Shown here: piece after piece, positions 8,279 through 16,159 of the stretch
Numbering within the stretch: position 1 is the first letter of the stretch
How the letters are laid out: each line of letters opens with the position of its first letter
Assembly: GCA_965249615.1 (NCBI GenBank)
Contig: CBDFMI010000004.1
Location: forward strand, 186,001 to 250,000
Source of the DNA: G963555815 sp965249615 [NCBI: bacterium]
Lineage (GTDB): Bacteria; UBA8248; JACPRG01
Direction of reading: 5' to 3'
DNA length: 64,000 bases
Notes under the pieces: model-generated
Told to the model about the DNA's origin: nothing
Database searches by the model: none
What the model saw: only the letters and a program-made list of their open reading frames with translations
Position numbers and translations under genes: made by a program

Positions 8279-9832
8279 ATGGGTATTGAGGGCGGCATGG
8301 TCTATCTCGTAGGGGCGGGCCCCGGAGATCCGGGGCTTCTCACCCTGAGGGGGGCCGAGTGTCTTCGAAATGCCGACGTGGTGATCTACGACCATCTGGC
8401 GAACCCAGACCTCCTCTCTCACGCGCGAGAGGAAGCGGAGAAGATCTATGCCGGAAAGGAGGGGGGCCGTCACACGTTGAAGCAGGACGAGATCAACCGG
8501 CTCATGGTGGAGCGCGCCGGAGCGGGTTTGAGGGTGGTCCGCCTCAAAGGCGGGGATCCGTTCCTCTTCGGCCGAGGGGGAGAGGAGGCGGAATTTTTGG
8601 TTGAGGCGGGGGTTCCCTTCGAGGTGATCCCGGGTGTGAGCTCCGCCCTGGCCGCCCCGGCCTACGCCGGAATCCCCCTCACCCACCGGGACCGATCCTC
8701 GTCAGCCGCCTTTGTGACGGGGCACGCCGCTGAAGGGAAGCCGGGGCTTTCTTTCTCGTGGGAGGGCCTGGCGAGAGGGGTAGACACCATCGTCTTTCTC
8801 ATGGGCGTTGGAAATCTCTCGGAGATCGCCGAACGCCTCATGGCGGCGGGGAGGTCTGCCGAGACTCCGGTCGCTGTCATCCGCTGGGGCACCACCCCCC
8901 AGCAAAAGACTGTCACGGGGACCTTGGAGGATATCGTCAGCAAGGTCCAGGAGGCTGAACTTGGACCCCCAGGGGTTATCGTCGTCGGAGAGGTGGTGGG
9001 GCTTCGCGATCAACTGAATTGGTTTGAGAGGCGGCCTCTTTTTGGAAATCGCATTGTCGTGACCCGGGCCCGGGAGCAGGCGAGCGCCTTTGCCGATCTC
9101 CTTCGGGCATACGGGGCAGACGTGGTGGAGTTTCCCACCATCTCCATCTCCCCCCCCGATGGCTGGGACTCTCTTGATACGGCCATCGCCCGTCTGGATG
9201 TGTATGATTGGGTGGTCTTCACCAGCGTCAACGGGGTCCGGTTTTTCCTGGAGCGTCTAAAAGTCTCAGGGAAAGATGCTCGGGCCCTTTCGCAAAAAAG
9301 GCTCTGCGCCGTCGGTCCGGCGACGGGGGCCGCCCTCGAGGAGGTCGGCCTTCGGGCAGATCTGATCCCCGAGAATTATCGGGCCGAAGGGATCCTGGCC
9401 GCGCTCAAGGAAGATGAGATCCAGGAAAAGCATTTCCTCATTGCCCGGGCGGCGGCGGCCCGAGAAGTGCTCCCCCAGGAGCTTCGCCGCCGGGGAGCTC
9501 AGGTCGACGTGGTGGAGTGCTACCGGACCGAACCGGGCCCTGGAGGGACGAGGGGACGGGAGCTTCTTCTGAAGGGCGGGATTGATCTCGTGACCTTCAC
9601 CAGTTCTTCAACCGTTGAGAATTTCGCCGCGATGTTCAGCCGGGATGAATTGGAGCGAATCCGGGGGAATTTCAGGGTGGCCGCCATCGGCCCCATTACG
9701 GCGGAGCGGGCAAGGGATCTTGGCCTGACGCCTGACCTTGTAGCGGATGAATATACCGTGCCCGCCCTGACCGAGGCTATCGTGAAGGCCTTCGGAAGGC
9801 TTGAGCCCTCAGCGCCCCCCACCTCATCATGA
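8279..9832 (+). CDS. Bifunctional uroporphyrinogen-III C-methyltransferase / uroporphyrinogen-III synthase
   Basis: This is a 517-residue fusion. Residues ~7-250 are the SAM-dependent SUMT (CobA/CysG-C): VYLVGAGPGDPGLLTLRG, the RLKGGDPFLFGRGGEEAE loop and GVSSALAAPAYAGIPLTHR. Residues ~255-510 form the HemD-type uroporphyrinogen-III synthase, with RIVVTRAREQASAFA, WVVFTSVNGVRFF and DLVTFTSSSTVENFA. The enzyme closes the tetrapyrrole ring and then makes precorrin-2, substrate of the dehydrogenase at the operon start. Such fusions are common in bacteria making siroheme or B12. ATG 8297, with GAGGGCGG before it, is an alternative start. Confidence 0.92.
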   Translation: MGIEGGMVYLVGAGPGDPGLLTLRGAECLRNADVVIYDHLANPDLLSHAREEAEKIYAGKEGGRHTLKQDEINRLMVERAGAGLRVVRLKGGDPFLFGRGGEEAEFLVEAGVPFEVIPGVSSALAAPAYAGIPLTHRDRSSSAAFVTGHAAEGKPGLSFSWEGLARGVDTIVFLMGVGNLSEIAERLMAAGRSAETPVAVIRWGTTPQQKTVTGTLEDIVSKVQEAELGPPGVIVVGEVVGLRDQLNWFERRPLFGNRIVVTRAREQASAFADLLRAYGADVVEFPTISISPPDGWDSLDTAIARLDVYDWVVFTSVNGVRFFLERLKVSGKDARALSQKRLCAVGPATGAALEEVGLRADLIPENYRAEGILAALKEDEIQEKHFLIARAAAAREVLPQELRRRGAQVDVVECYRTEPGPGGTRGRELLLKGGIDLVTFTSSSTVENFAAMFSRDELERIRGNFRVAAIGPITAERARDLGLTPDLVADEYTVPALTEAIVKAFGRLEPSAPPTSS

Positions 9833-10914
9833 AAACTTCCTGGCGGAAGGGACTGCTCTTTTCCTTGGCAGCGGTGGTGATCTTCCCCCTTCTTTTGGAG
9901 TATGGCGCCCGGGGGGGATATGACCTGTATCAGCGCTTCACCGGGAGGCTCAAGGCCAACTACACCCAAAAGGATCCTTACACTCGCTATCGGTTCCGTC
10001 CCGACGTCGATTCAGGCCAAGTAGGGGAAACCCGTTTCGATACAAATGCACATGGTTTTCGGGGCGAGCATTTTAGCTGGGAACGTCAGGAAGGGGTCAC
10101 CCGCGTCGTCTTGACCGGCGATTCCGTGACCTTTGGTTGGTCGGCGAGCGATGACTCCACCACCTATCCCGCCTTTCTTCAGGGGGCCCTTGAGCGACGT
10201 TGGCCGGGGAGGCCCGTCGAAGTCATCAACGCCGGGATCCCTCGATACCACGCCGGGGACGTGCATGGGCTGGTGGTCTCCCGCCTGGTCTTTACGCTCC
10301 CGAGCGCCGTCGTCATTTTAGTCGGGGCCAATGACGTCCTGGACTCTATCGCGACCCCTCCCTCCCTGAAGCCGAAGCGATCGCAGAAACTCCTGGCGAA
10401 GAGCCGGTTTTTTTCTTTCCTGAAAGCGGGGCGGAACGCCCTCATTCCGGAATCCTCTAAGGCCAGGGTCCTGTCCGAGGTGATCCGCCTGCGGGAGGAA
10501 GGGGTGAACAACATCTCCTTATCAGCCCTCATTCAGTATGAGTTGACCCTTCGGTCCATTGTGCGCGCCCTGAAGGGCCAGAAGATTGAACCTGTCCTCC
10601 TCACTTACCCTCTCTTTCTTAAGCAAGAGATGAGCGAGGCTGAGAAGGAGCGGATGATCACGTACCTCGTCCGGTACCCGAACTTGAGCTACGCCGGCTG
10701 GATCCGCATCAACCAGGAGCTGAGAGAGCGGACAGAGCGCGTGGCGAGGGAGGAAGGGGCCCTGCTCCTCCCCGGCCATACCGTCCAGGATCTGCGCTAC
10801 TTCTCCGACCTCTACCACCTCAATGACGAGGGAAACAAAGTCCTTGCCGAGTTTGTGGCCGATGGGCTATCCGCCCGGTGGCCGGACGGGCAGATCGGAC
10901 CCTCGGACGAATAA
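9829..10914 (+). CDS. Membrane-anchored SGNH/GDSL-type hydrolase
   Basis: The 361-residue protein has an N-terminal membrane anchor (residues ~8-25) followed by an extracytoplasmic SGNH fold. The nucleophile Ser is in LTGDSVTFGW, the block-III Asn in ILVGANDV and the catalytic Asp/His pair near the C-terminus in YHLNDEGNKVLAEF. Substrates of this family are esters of lipids, sugars or cell-wall acyl groups; none can be assigned here. Its ATG overlaps the cobA-hemD stop, so it is translationally coupled to the heme operon without an obvious metabolic link. A second SGNH protein lies at 20.9-22.2 kb. Confidence 0.7.
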   Translation: MKTSWRKGLLFSLAAVVIFPLLLEYGARGGYDLYQRFTGRLKANYTQKDPYTRYRFRPDVDSGQVGETRFDTNAHGFRGEHFSWERQEGVTRVVLTGDSVTFGWSASDDSTTYPAFLQGALERRWPGRPVEVINAGIPRYHAGDVHGLVVSRLVFTLPSAVVILVGANDVLDSIATPPSLKPKRSQKLLAKSRFFSFLKAGRNALIPESSKARVLSEVIRLREEGVNNISLSALIQYELTLRSIVRALKGQKIEPVLLTYPLFLKQEMSEAEKERMITYLVRYPNLSYAGWIRINQELRERTERVAREEGALLLPGHTVQDLRYFSDLYHLNDEGNKVLAEFVADGLSARWPDGQIGPSDE

Positions 10915-11021
10915 AAACACAGGAGAGGGTTTTTGTTTTTGGGTGCGACCCTCGCTATGTGGGGTATCGATCTCGTGCCTGTGTGTCGGGACAGCGCTAG
11001 GGGCGGGGTGAGACGGGCGTT

Positions 11022-11213
11022 TTAGTCGTAGGATTCTGAATTTTCTTCCTCTACCCTCCGGTAGTATTCCTGAAACTCTTCAATGAGATGGTCGATATCG
11101 TCTTTTGATCTTCGGGTCTGGGATTGGCGGTAGCGGTAGTAGATATAGCTGGCCACAAGGCCCAGGACAAAGCCAAGCGCTAGCCCATCGATGAAGATCC
11201 GATAGCTCCCCAT
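11022..11213 (-). CDS. Small single-pass membrane protein
   Basis: A 63-residue frame with a hydrophobic segment at residues ~7-26 (FIDGLALGFVLGLVASYIYY) followed by a basic stretch and an acidic, Glu-rich C-terminal helix (DDIDHLIEEFQEYYRR). The pattern resembles a genuine short membrane protein rather than a chance frame. It lies between two + strand genes and no function can be given. A weak GGAGAGG lies some 13 bases before the start. Confidence 0.45.
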   Translation of the reverse strand: MGSYRIFIDGLALGFVLGLVASYIYYRYRQSQTRRSKDDIDHLIEEFQEYYRRVEEENSESYD

Positions 11214-11469
11214 CGGCCGGGTGCCTCTCCGTGTCTGTGGTAGGAAAGTGGCTTCACTCTACGCAAGGGTGTCCCGGTTGTCAACGGGATTGTGAGGATG
11301 CGAATGCCTGCGGGGCCCGGGGGAGGGGTTTTGGCAACGGCCTATGAAACCAATGGGTTTTCGGTTTTCTGTGGTAGGATGATAGCAAGTCTGAAATCAG
11401 ATTGGCGCAAGGATACACTCGGCCTGGGCTTAGTCTTCGGGCTCGGTCGTTAGAGAAAGGGGAGGTCGC

Positions 11470-12888
11470 TTGGGTCTTGGGGCTGTCCTTTTCGACTTTG
11501 GGGGGACGTTGGACGCCGACGGCGTCCACTGGGTGGATCGGTTCCGGGACGCGTACGCATCGGCCGGGTTCTCCTTTTCCGCCGAACGGTTCAACCCCGC
11601 CTTTTTCGAGGCAGACAGACGGCTTCCCCTTGAACATGACATGCGGGGGAGATCTTTGCGGGACCTCCTCGGGGTTAAGGTGGATCTGATTCACGAGGGG
11701 TTGGAGATTGGCAAGGGGGTGCAAAAGGCTCAGATCGTGGAGTCATTTTATGGCCGATCGAAGGAGGCGCTGGAGAGGAACCGTCGCATCCTGGCCCGGC
11801 TCTCTCAGCGCTACCTCCTGGGAGTGGTCTCCAATTTCTGCGGCAATGTAGACGAGGTGTGTCGGGAGTTCGGGCTTTCCTCCTATCTTCAGGCCATCGT
11901 GGACTCTTTCCTGGTCAAAGTGAGCAAGCCGGACCCTCGGATCTTCCATCTGGCCCTGGAGAAGCTGGGGGTTTCGGCCGACGAGGCGGTGTTTGTAGGG
12001 GACAATTTCGAACGGGACGTCCTGGCGGCAAGGTCAGCAGGCCTCGGCGCCATCTGGCTTCATGCCTCCGACGAGGACCATTCCAGCTCCTCAAAACCTG
12101 TTCAGACCATTCACAGCCTGACGGAGCTCGAGAACGTCCTCGGGGGTCTAGCGACATCAGAAGATCTGGGATTGAGCCGGGCGGGGATCCTGGCGGCTGG
12201 CGAAGGGTCCCGCCTTCGAGACGCCGGGCTCGAGACCCCAAAACCTCTCGTTGAGGTCGCAGGGGTCCCCCTGATCGAGAGAACCCTTCGGGGCCTCATC
12301 CAGGCGGGGGCCCGGGAAGTTTTTTGTATCGTGAACGAAGAGGCCCGTCAGGTGGAACGATTTCTACTTCGAGGGGATTTTGGGGCCCAAGTGGAGGTCC
12401 TCGTCAAGACCACCCCGAGTTCCCTCGCGAGTCTCCTCGCGCTGAAGGACCGGTTATCGGGCCAAAGGTTTCTCCTGGCGACAACGGATACGGTCCTCGG
12501 CCCCGACGGCTGGGTTGACTTCGCGCAGGCTGCCTCCCGGATTGAAGGGGCGAACGAGGCCCTTCTGGGGGCCACGACCTTTGTGGACGATGAGAATCCC
12601 CTTTGGCTTCGGTCGAGCCCATCAGGAGAGGTCCTGGCCCTGGGTCCCGCTGCGAAAGGGAGCGGCTGTGTCACCTCTGGCCTTTACGCTTTCCCGCCCG
12701 ATGTTTTTCAGGTGGCCGAGGCGGTGGCAAAAAGGCCCGGTGCGAGGCTCCGCGACCTTCTCATCGACCTGCACCAACACGGCTGGCGGCTTCGGGCCCA
12801 CATCGTCGACAAGGCGGTGGACGTGGACCGGCCAGAGGATATCCGGGCGGCAGAGACCCTTCTGAGGGAACTGGAGGGGGCATCATGA
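11470..12888 (+). CDS. HAD-family phosphatase fused to sugar/polyol-type nucleotidyltransferase
   Basis: The 472-residue fusion starts with TTG 11470, with GGAGG a few bases upstream. Residues 1-~215 are a HAD domain: motif I FDFGGTLD (the second Asp is Gly), motif II VVSNF, motif III KPDPRIF and motif IV FVGDNFERDV. Residues ~235-470 are a nucleotidyltransferase with the intact signature ILAAGEGSRLRDAGLETPKPL and catalytic-metal acids in TTDTVLGPD. It probably activates a phosphorylated sugar or polyol to an NDP derivative, with the HAD domain acting on a phospho-intermediate. Its stop overlaps the next start (ATGA), making it first gene of the putative lipid head-group locus. The substrate is unknown. 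Confidence 0.75.
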   Translation: MGLGAVLFDFGGTLDADGVHWVDRFRDAYASAGFSFSAERFNPAFFEADRRLPLEHDMRGRSLRDLLGVKVDLIHEGLEIGKGVQKAQIVESFYGRSKEALERNRRILARLSQRYLLGVVSNFCGNVDEVCREFGLSSYLQAIVDSFLVKVSKPDPRIFHLALEKLGVSADEAVFVGDNFERDVLAARSAGLGAIWLHASDEDHSSSSKPVQTIHSLTELENVLGGLATSEDLGLSRAGILAAGEGSRLRDAGLETPKPLVEVAGVPLIERTLRGLIQAGAREVFCIVNEEARQVERFLLRGDFGAQVEVLVKTTPSSLASLLALKDRLSGQRFLLATTDTVLGPDGWVDFAQAASRIEGANEALLGATTFVDDENPLWLRSSPSGEVLALGPAAKGSGCVTSGLYAFPPDVFQVAEAVAKRPGARLRDLLIDLHQHGWRLRAHIVDKAVDVDRPEDIRAAETLLRELEGAS

Positions 12889-13769
12889 CGGGCAACGTCC
12901 TCTGCGTCCTGAGGGAGCCCCTCTTTTCGCCGGGAAAGGAGAAGGCTGACGAGACCATCCTTTGTCTGGCCGCCGATTGGTTAACCTCCCGGGGGATGGA
13001 TGTGGAGATCCTCTCGGCCGAGACCCTTGTCGAACGCTGGCAGGGAGAAGGGGATGAGGTGCCAGCTGAGCTCATTCTCTCTATGGCCCAGGGCGAAGGC
13101 CCCATTAAAATCCTCAGCCGGTGGGAGTCCCAGGGTGCCCTTGTCCTGAACCGCCCCGGTGTGGTCTATGAGTGCTCTCGTCGAGAGAGGTTTTTGAGGT
13201 GTCTTCAGGGACCCGAAGGGAAGGGGAATGTGCGGGGGGAATCCCCCCAGGGCGGATTCCACCTCCCAAGGTCTGAGATTGTAGACACCGAAGGCGGGGA
13301 AGAGGCTGTGGCAGGATGGACCTTTCCCCTCTGGGTCAAGCGCGCTGACCACCATAGCCTTGAACCCGGCGATGTGGTTCTGGCAAAAGGGCCTGAGGGG
13401 GCCAGAGAGGCCCTCTTCGCCCTTTCCTCGCGCAGGGTGCAGCGAGCCCTTCTCCAAGAGCATATTGAGGGGGAGGTCATCAAGTTTTACGGCGTCGGGG
13501 GGGGGCGGTTTTGGCGGTGGCGAGGCGTGGCGCAGACAACTTGTCCTCCTTCTTACGGTGAGGTCGTGCAGGGGCCGGGCCTTGAGGCCTCCCGCCGCCT
13601 GGGGCTTGACATCTACGGGGGCGATGTCATCTTGACCCCTGAGGGTGAGGTGTGGCTCATTGACCTCAACGACTGGCCCAGCTTTACGGGCTGTCAGGCG
13701 GACGCCTCGGACGCAATCGCCGGCTTTGCCCTGGAGGGGCTGAGGAAGAAACGCCTTGTCCAAAACTGA
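12885..13769 (+). CDS. ATP-grasp-like protein
   Basis: The 294-residue protein begins with MTGNVLCVLREP and ends with a metal-binding region typical of ATP-grasp enzymes: GGDVILTPEGEVWLIDLNDWPSF, in which Glu and Asn would hold Mg2+. Central features include PLWVKRADHHSLEPGDVV and LLQEHIEGEVIKFYGVGG, consistent with the nucleotide-binding Lys and the grasp loop. ATP-grasp enzymes join a carboxylate to an amine or thiol via an acyl-phosphate. ATG 12885 overlaps the previous stop by four bases; the reading frame is open further upstream but only as a shadow of that gene. Its target in this locus is unknown. Confidence 0.7.
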   Translation: MTGNVLCVLREPLFSPGKEKADETILCLAADWLTSRGMDVEILSAETLVERWQGEGDEVPAELILSMAQGEGPIKILSRWESQGALVLNRPGVVYECSRRERFLRCLQGPEGKGNVRGESPQGGFHLPRSEIVDTEGGEEAVAGWTFPLWVKRADHHSLEPGDVVLAKGPEGAREALFALSSRRVQRALLQEHIEGEVIKFYGVGGGRFWRWRGVAQTTCPPSYGEVVQGPGLEASRRLGLDIYGGDVILTPEGEVWLIDLNDWPSFTGCQADASDAIAGFALEGLRKKRLVQN

Positions 13770-15105
13770 CAAGATTCCCCACATCGTCACAGAGGTGCCC
13801 GGACCCAAGTCCCGGTCCCTGTTCGCCCGGGAGGAGCAGTTCCTTGCGCCCGGACTTCAGAGCATCGCCCTGAAATCCCGTCTCGCCATCGAGCGGGGCG
13901 AAGGGGCTCTCCTCACCGATGTGGATGGGAACACTTTTATTGATTTCTCCGCTGGGGTGGGGGTGGCGAGCCTGGGACATAGCCATCCGGCCCACCGGGA
14001 GGCCCTGCGCGTCCAGCTCGATAAAGTCGTGGTCGGCAGTTTCACCACGGAGGTCCGGGCGGAGCTGACGGAGCTCATCGCCCGTCTCGCCCCCGGAGAT
14101 CTCTGCCGCACCCAATTCTATAGTGGTGGGGCCGAGGCCGCGGAGGCCGGTCTGCGACTGGCGAAATCTCACACCAAGAAATATGAGTTCCTAGGCTTCT
14201 GGGGCGGCTTTCACGGGAAGACGGGGGGGGTTCTGGGTCTGATGGGAAGCGACTGGAAGAAGGGATTGGGGCCCCTCATGCCCGGGCTATCCCTGGCCCC
14301 TTATGCCGACTGCTACCGATGCCCCTTCGGGAAGACCTTCCCGGAATGTGATTTCTTCTGTGTCGATTTCGTGCGCGAGGCGATCGAGTACCAGACCACG
14401 GGCCAGTTGGCCGCCCTGGTGGTGGAACCCATGCAGGGGACTGCGGGCAACGTCATCCCCCCTCCCGGCTACCTGGCCAAGCTCAAGGAGGTGGCCGAAG
14501 AGAATGGGGCCCTCCTCATCGTCGACGAGATGCTGACGGGTTTTGGGCGCACGGGGAAACTCTTTGGGTGTGATCACGACGCTGTCGTCCCGGATATCAT
14601 GCTCCTTGGAAAGGGGATGGGGTCAGGCTATTCCGTCAGCGCGGTGGTCTCGACAGACGAGATCAGCCGGGCCTTGCCCTTCGCTGCGCCGAGCGGGAGC
14701 TCGAGCTCCTACGGGGGCAACCCCTTGGCCTCCGCGGCGGCCCTGGTGACCCTCCAGACCGTGCTGGCTGAATCGCTGGTGGAAAACTCCGCCCAGGTTG
14801 GCGCCTTCTTACTTGACAAATTGAAGGCCTTGGGCGAAAAATATGAATTCATTGGGGATGTGCGCGGAACGGGTCTCTTCATCGGTCTGGAGCTGGTGAA
14901 GGACCGGGCGACCAAGGCTCCCCTGGAGAAAGAGGTCACGGAGCGGATCTTTCAGGAGGCCCTTCGGCGTGGCCTTCTCCTGATGGCCTACAGCTCCAGA
15001 GTCCGAATTAACCCCGCCCTCACTCTGACGGGGGAGGTTGCAGAAGCTGGAATCAACGTCCTTGATGAAGTCTTCGACTACGTCCAACGGAAGGTCGGGG
15101 TCTAA
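13756..15105 (+). CDS. Class-III pyridoxal-phosphate aminotransferase
   Basis: The 449-residue enzyme belongs to the 4-aminobutyrate/ornithine/GSA family. It shows the PLP-phosphate site FYSGGAEAAEAGLRLAK, the conserved Asp in LLIVDEMLTGFGRTGKLF and the Schiff-base Lys in MLLGKGMGSGY. TTG 13756 overlaps the ATP-grasp gene by 14 bases and has GAGGAA upstream, and the protein N-terminus matches family length. It would interconvert a ketone or aldehyde with an amine. An unusual Cys-rich insert (DCYRCPFGKTFPECDFFC, residues ~185-205) may bind metal; CYRCP-type inserts occur in a subset of this family. The context suggests amination of a head-group precursor. Confidence 0.82.
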   Translation: MSKTDKIPHIVTEVPGPKSRSLFAREEQFLAPGLQSIALKSRLAIERGEGALLTDVDGNTFIDFSAGVGVASLGHSHPAHREALRVQLDKVVVGSFTTEVRAELTELIARLAPGDLCRTQFYSGGAEAAEAGLRLAKSHTKKYEFLGFWGGFHGKTGGVLGLMGSDWKKGLGPLMPGLSLAPYADCYRCPFGKTFPECDFFCVDFVREAIEYQTTGQLAALVVEPMQGTAGNVIPPPGYLAKLKEVAEENGALLIVDEMLTGFGRTGKLFGCDHDAVVPDIMLLGKGMGSGYSVSAVVSTDEISRALPFAAPSGSSSSYGGNPLASAAALVTLQTVLAESLVENSAQVGAFLLDKLKALGEKYEFIGDVRGTGLFIGLELVKDRATKAPLEKEVTERIFQEALRRGLLLMAYSSRVRINPALTLTGEVAEAGINVLDEVFDYVQRKVGV

Positions 15106-16144
15106 CGGTTCCCCGTCGGCTCCGGCCCGGGACATCCCGCGGGTGCGCCGATCCCCGTGGGTGTGGCTTCACCATTTCATGAACCGGGTCCGGCTGGCCA
15201 AGAGCTACTATCGGGGGGACACCCACGTCTCTGGGTTTCCTGCCCACCTTAAGATAGAGCTTACCAACTACTGCAACCTCGCCTGTACATTTTGTCCCCA
15301 CGAACAGATGGAACGTTCCGTCGGTTTCATGAAGATGGACCTCTTCAAGCGGATCGTCGATTCAAGCGTCCACCATGTGGAGTTCGTTTACCTCCACTTC
15401 ATGGGTGAATCCCTCGTCCACCCCAAGATCTTCGACATGATCAGGTATGCCCGGAGCAAGGGGATCAGGGCGGGCCTCTCCACCAACGCCAGCTTTCTCG
15501 ACGAGAAACGGGCCCGGGGCCTCCTCACCTCGAATATCGACTTCCTCATCATCTCCTTCGAGGGCGCGAACCCCGACACCTACGAAGAGGTGCGGCTCAA
15601 GGGCTCTTACAAAGAAACCCTCCAAAACATCCAGAGTTTCTATCGCCTCAAGCGGGAGATCCCGAACGGGGTAGCCAGTGCCGTCCAGATGATTCACACG
15701 AGCGAGAGCGATGAGGAGGTGGAGGGCTTCCGAGGCCGGTGGCCCGAGGGAGTCATCATCAAAAAGATCAAGAACTGGGGCGGCCAGATGCCAGAGCTCA
15801 CCGCCAGTAAGTCCGTCCAGAACCATCTCAGCCCCTGCGCCCTTCCCTGGAAGGAGCTTTCCGTCCTCTGGGACGGAACACTGACGCTCTGCGCGAACAC
15901 TTACGATCGGGAGGTCGTCCTGGGACACCTGGATGAAGAGTCCCTGGAGAAGGTCTGGAATGGTCCCAAGATGCAGGAGATCCGCAGACGTCACGTGGCC
16001 CGTCAAGTCAAAGGCATCCCGGTCTGCGAGACTTGCCCCCGCTATTCCTTTGCCCCCGGGCAATTCCTGATGCGAGACCAGCTCGCCTTAAGGAAGCTTC
16101 ACTACCTGGGAAACGGGGGGAACATGAAGACCGCCCTCTCCTGA
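15065..16144 (+). CDS. Radical SAM protein with SPASM-like C-terminus
   Basis: The ~359-residue protein carries the radical SAM 4Fe-4S motif CNLACTFC (CX3CX2C) after KIELTNY, and a C-terminal cysteine region (LCANTYD ... PVCETCPRYSF) typical of SPASM/twitch auxiliary clusters. The intervening part is a partial TIM barrel with FMGESLVHPKIFDMI and ISFEGANPDTYE. The start is uncertain: ATG 15065 overlaps the aminotransferase, and ATG 15179 is possible, but neither has a strong ribosome site. It is the fourth consecutive gene of the locus and probably catalyses a radical carbon rearrangement, epimerisation or C-H functionalisation on the same intermediate. Confidence 0.78.
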   Translation: MKSSTTSNGRSGSNGSPSAPARDIPRVRRSPWVWLHHFMNRVRLAKSYYRGDTHVSGFPAHLKIELTNYCNLACTFCPHEQMERSVGFMKMDLFKRIVDSSVHHVEFVYLHFMGESLVHPKIFDMIRYARSKGIRAGLSTNASFLDEKRARGLLTSNIDFLIISFEGANPDTYEEVRLKGSYKETLQNIQSFYRLKREIPNGVASAVQMIHTSESDEEVEGFRGRWPEGVIIKKIKNWGGQMPELTASKSVQNHLSPCALPWKELSVLWDGTLTLCANTYDREVVLGHLDEESLEKVWNGPKMQEIRRRHVARQVKGIPVCETCPRYSFAPGQFLMRDQLALRKLHYLGNGGNMKTALS

Positions 16145-16159
16145 GCGAGAGGGACCGCG

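Noticed and set aside
12603-12884. Upstream extension of the ATP-grasp gene to 12603
   Set aside because: The extension overlaps the nucleotidyltransferase domain in another frame and has low-complexity, Arg/Pro-rich shadow sequence.
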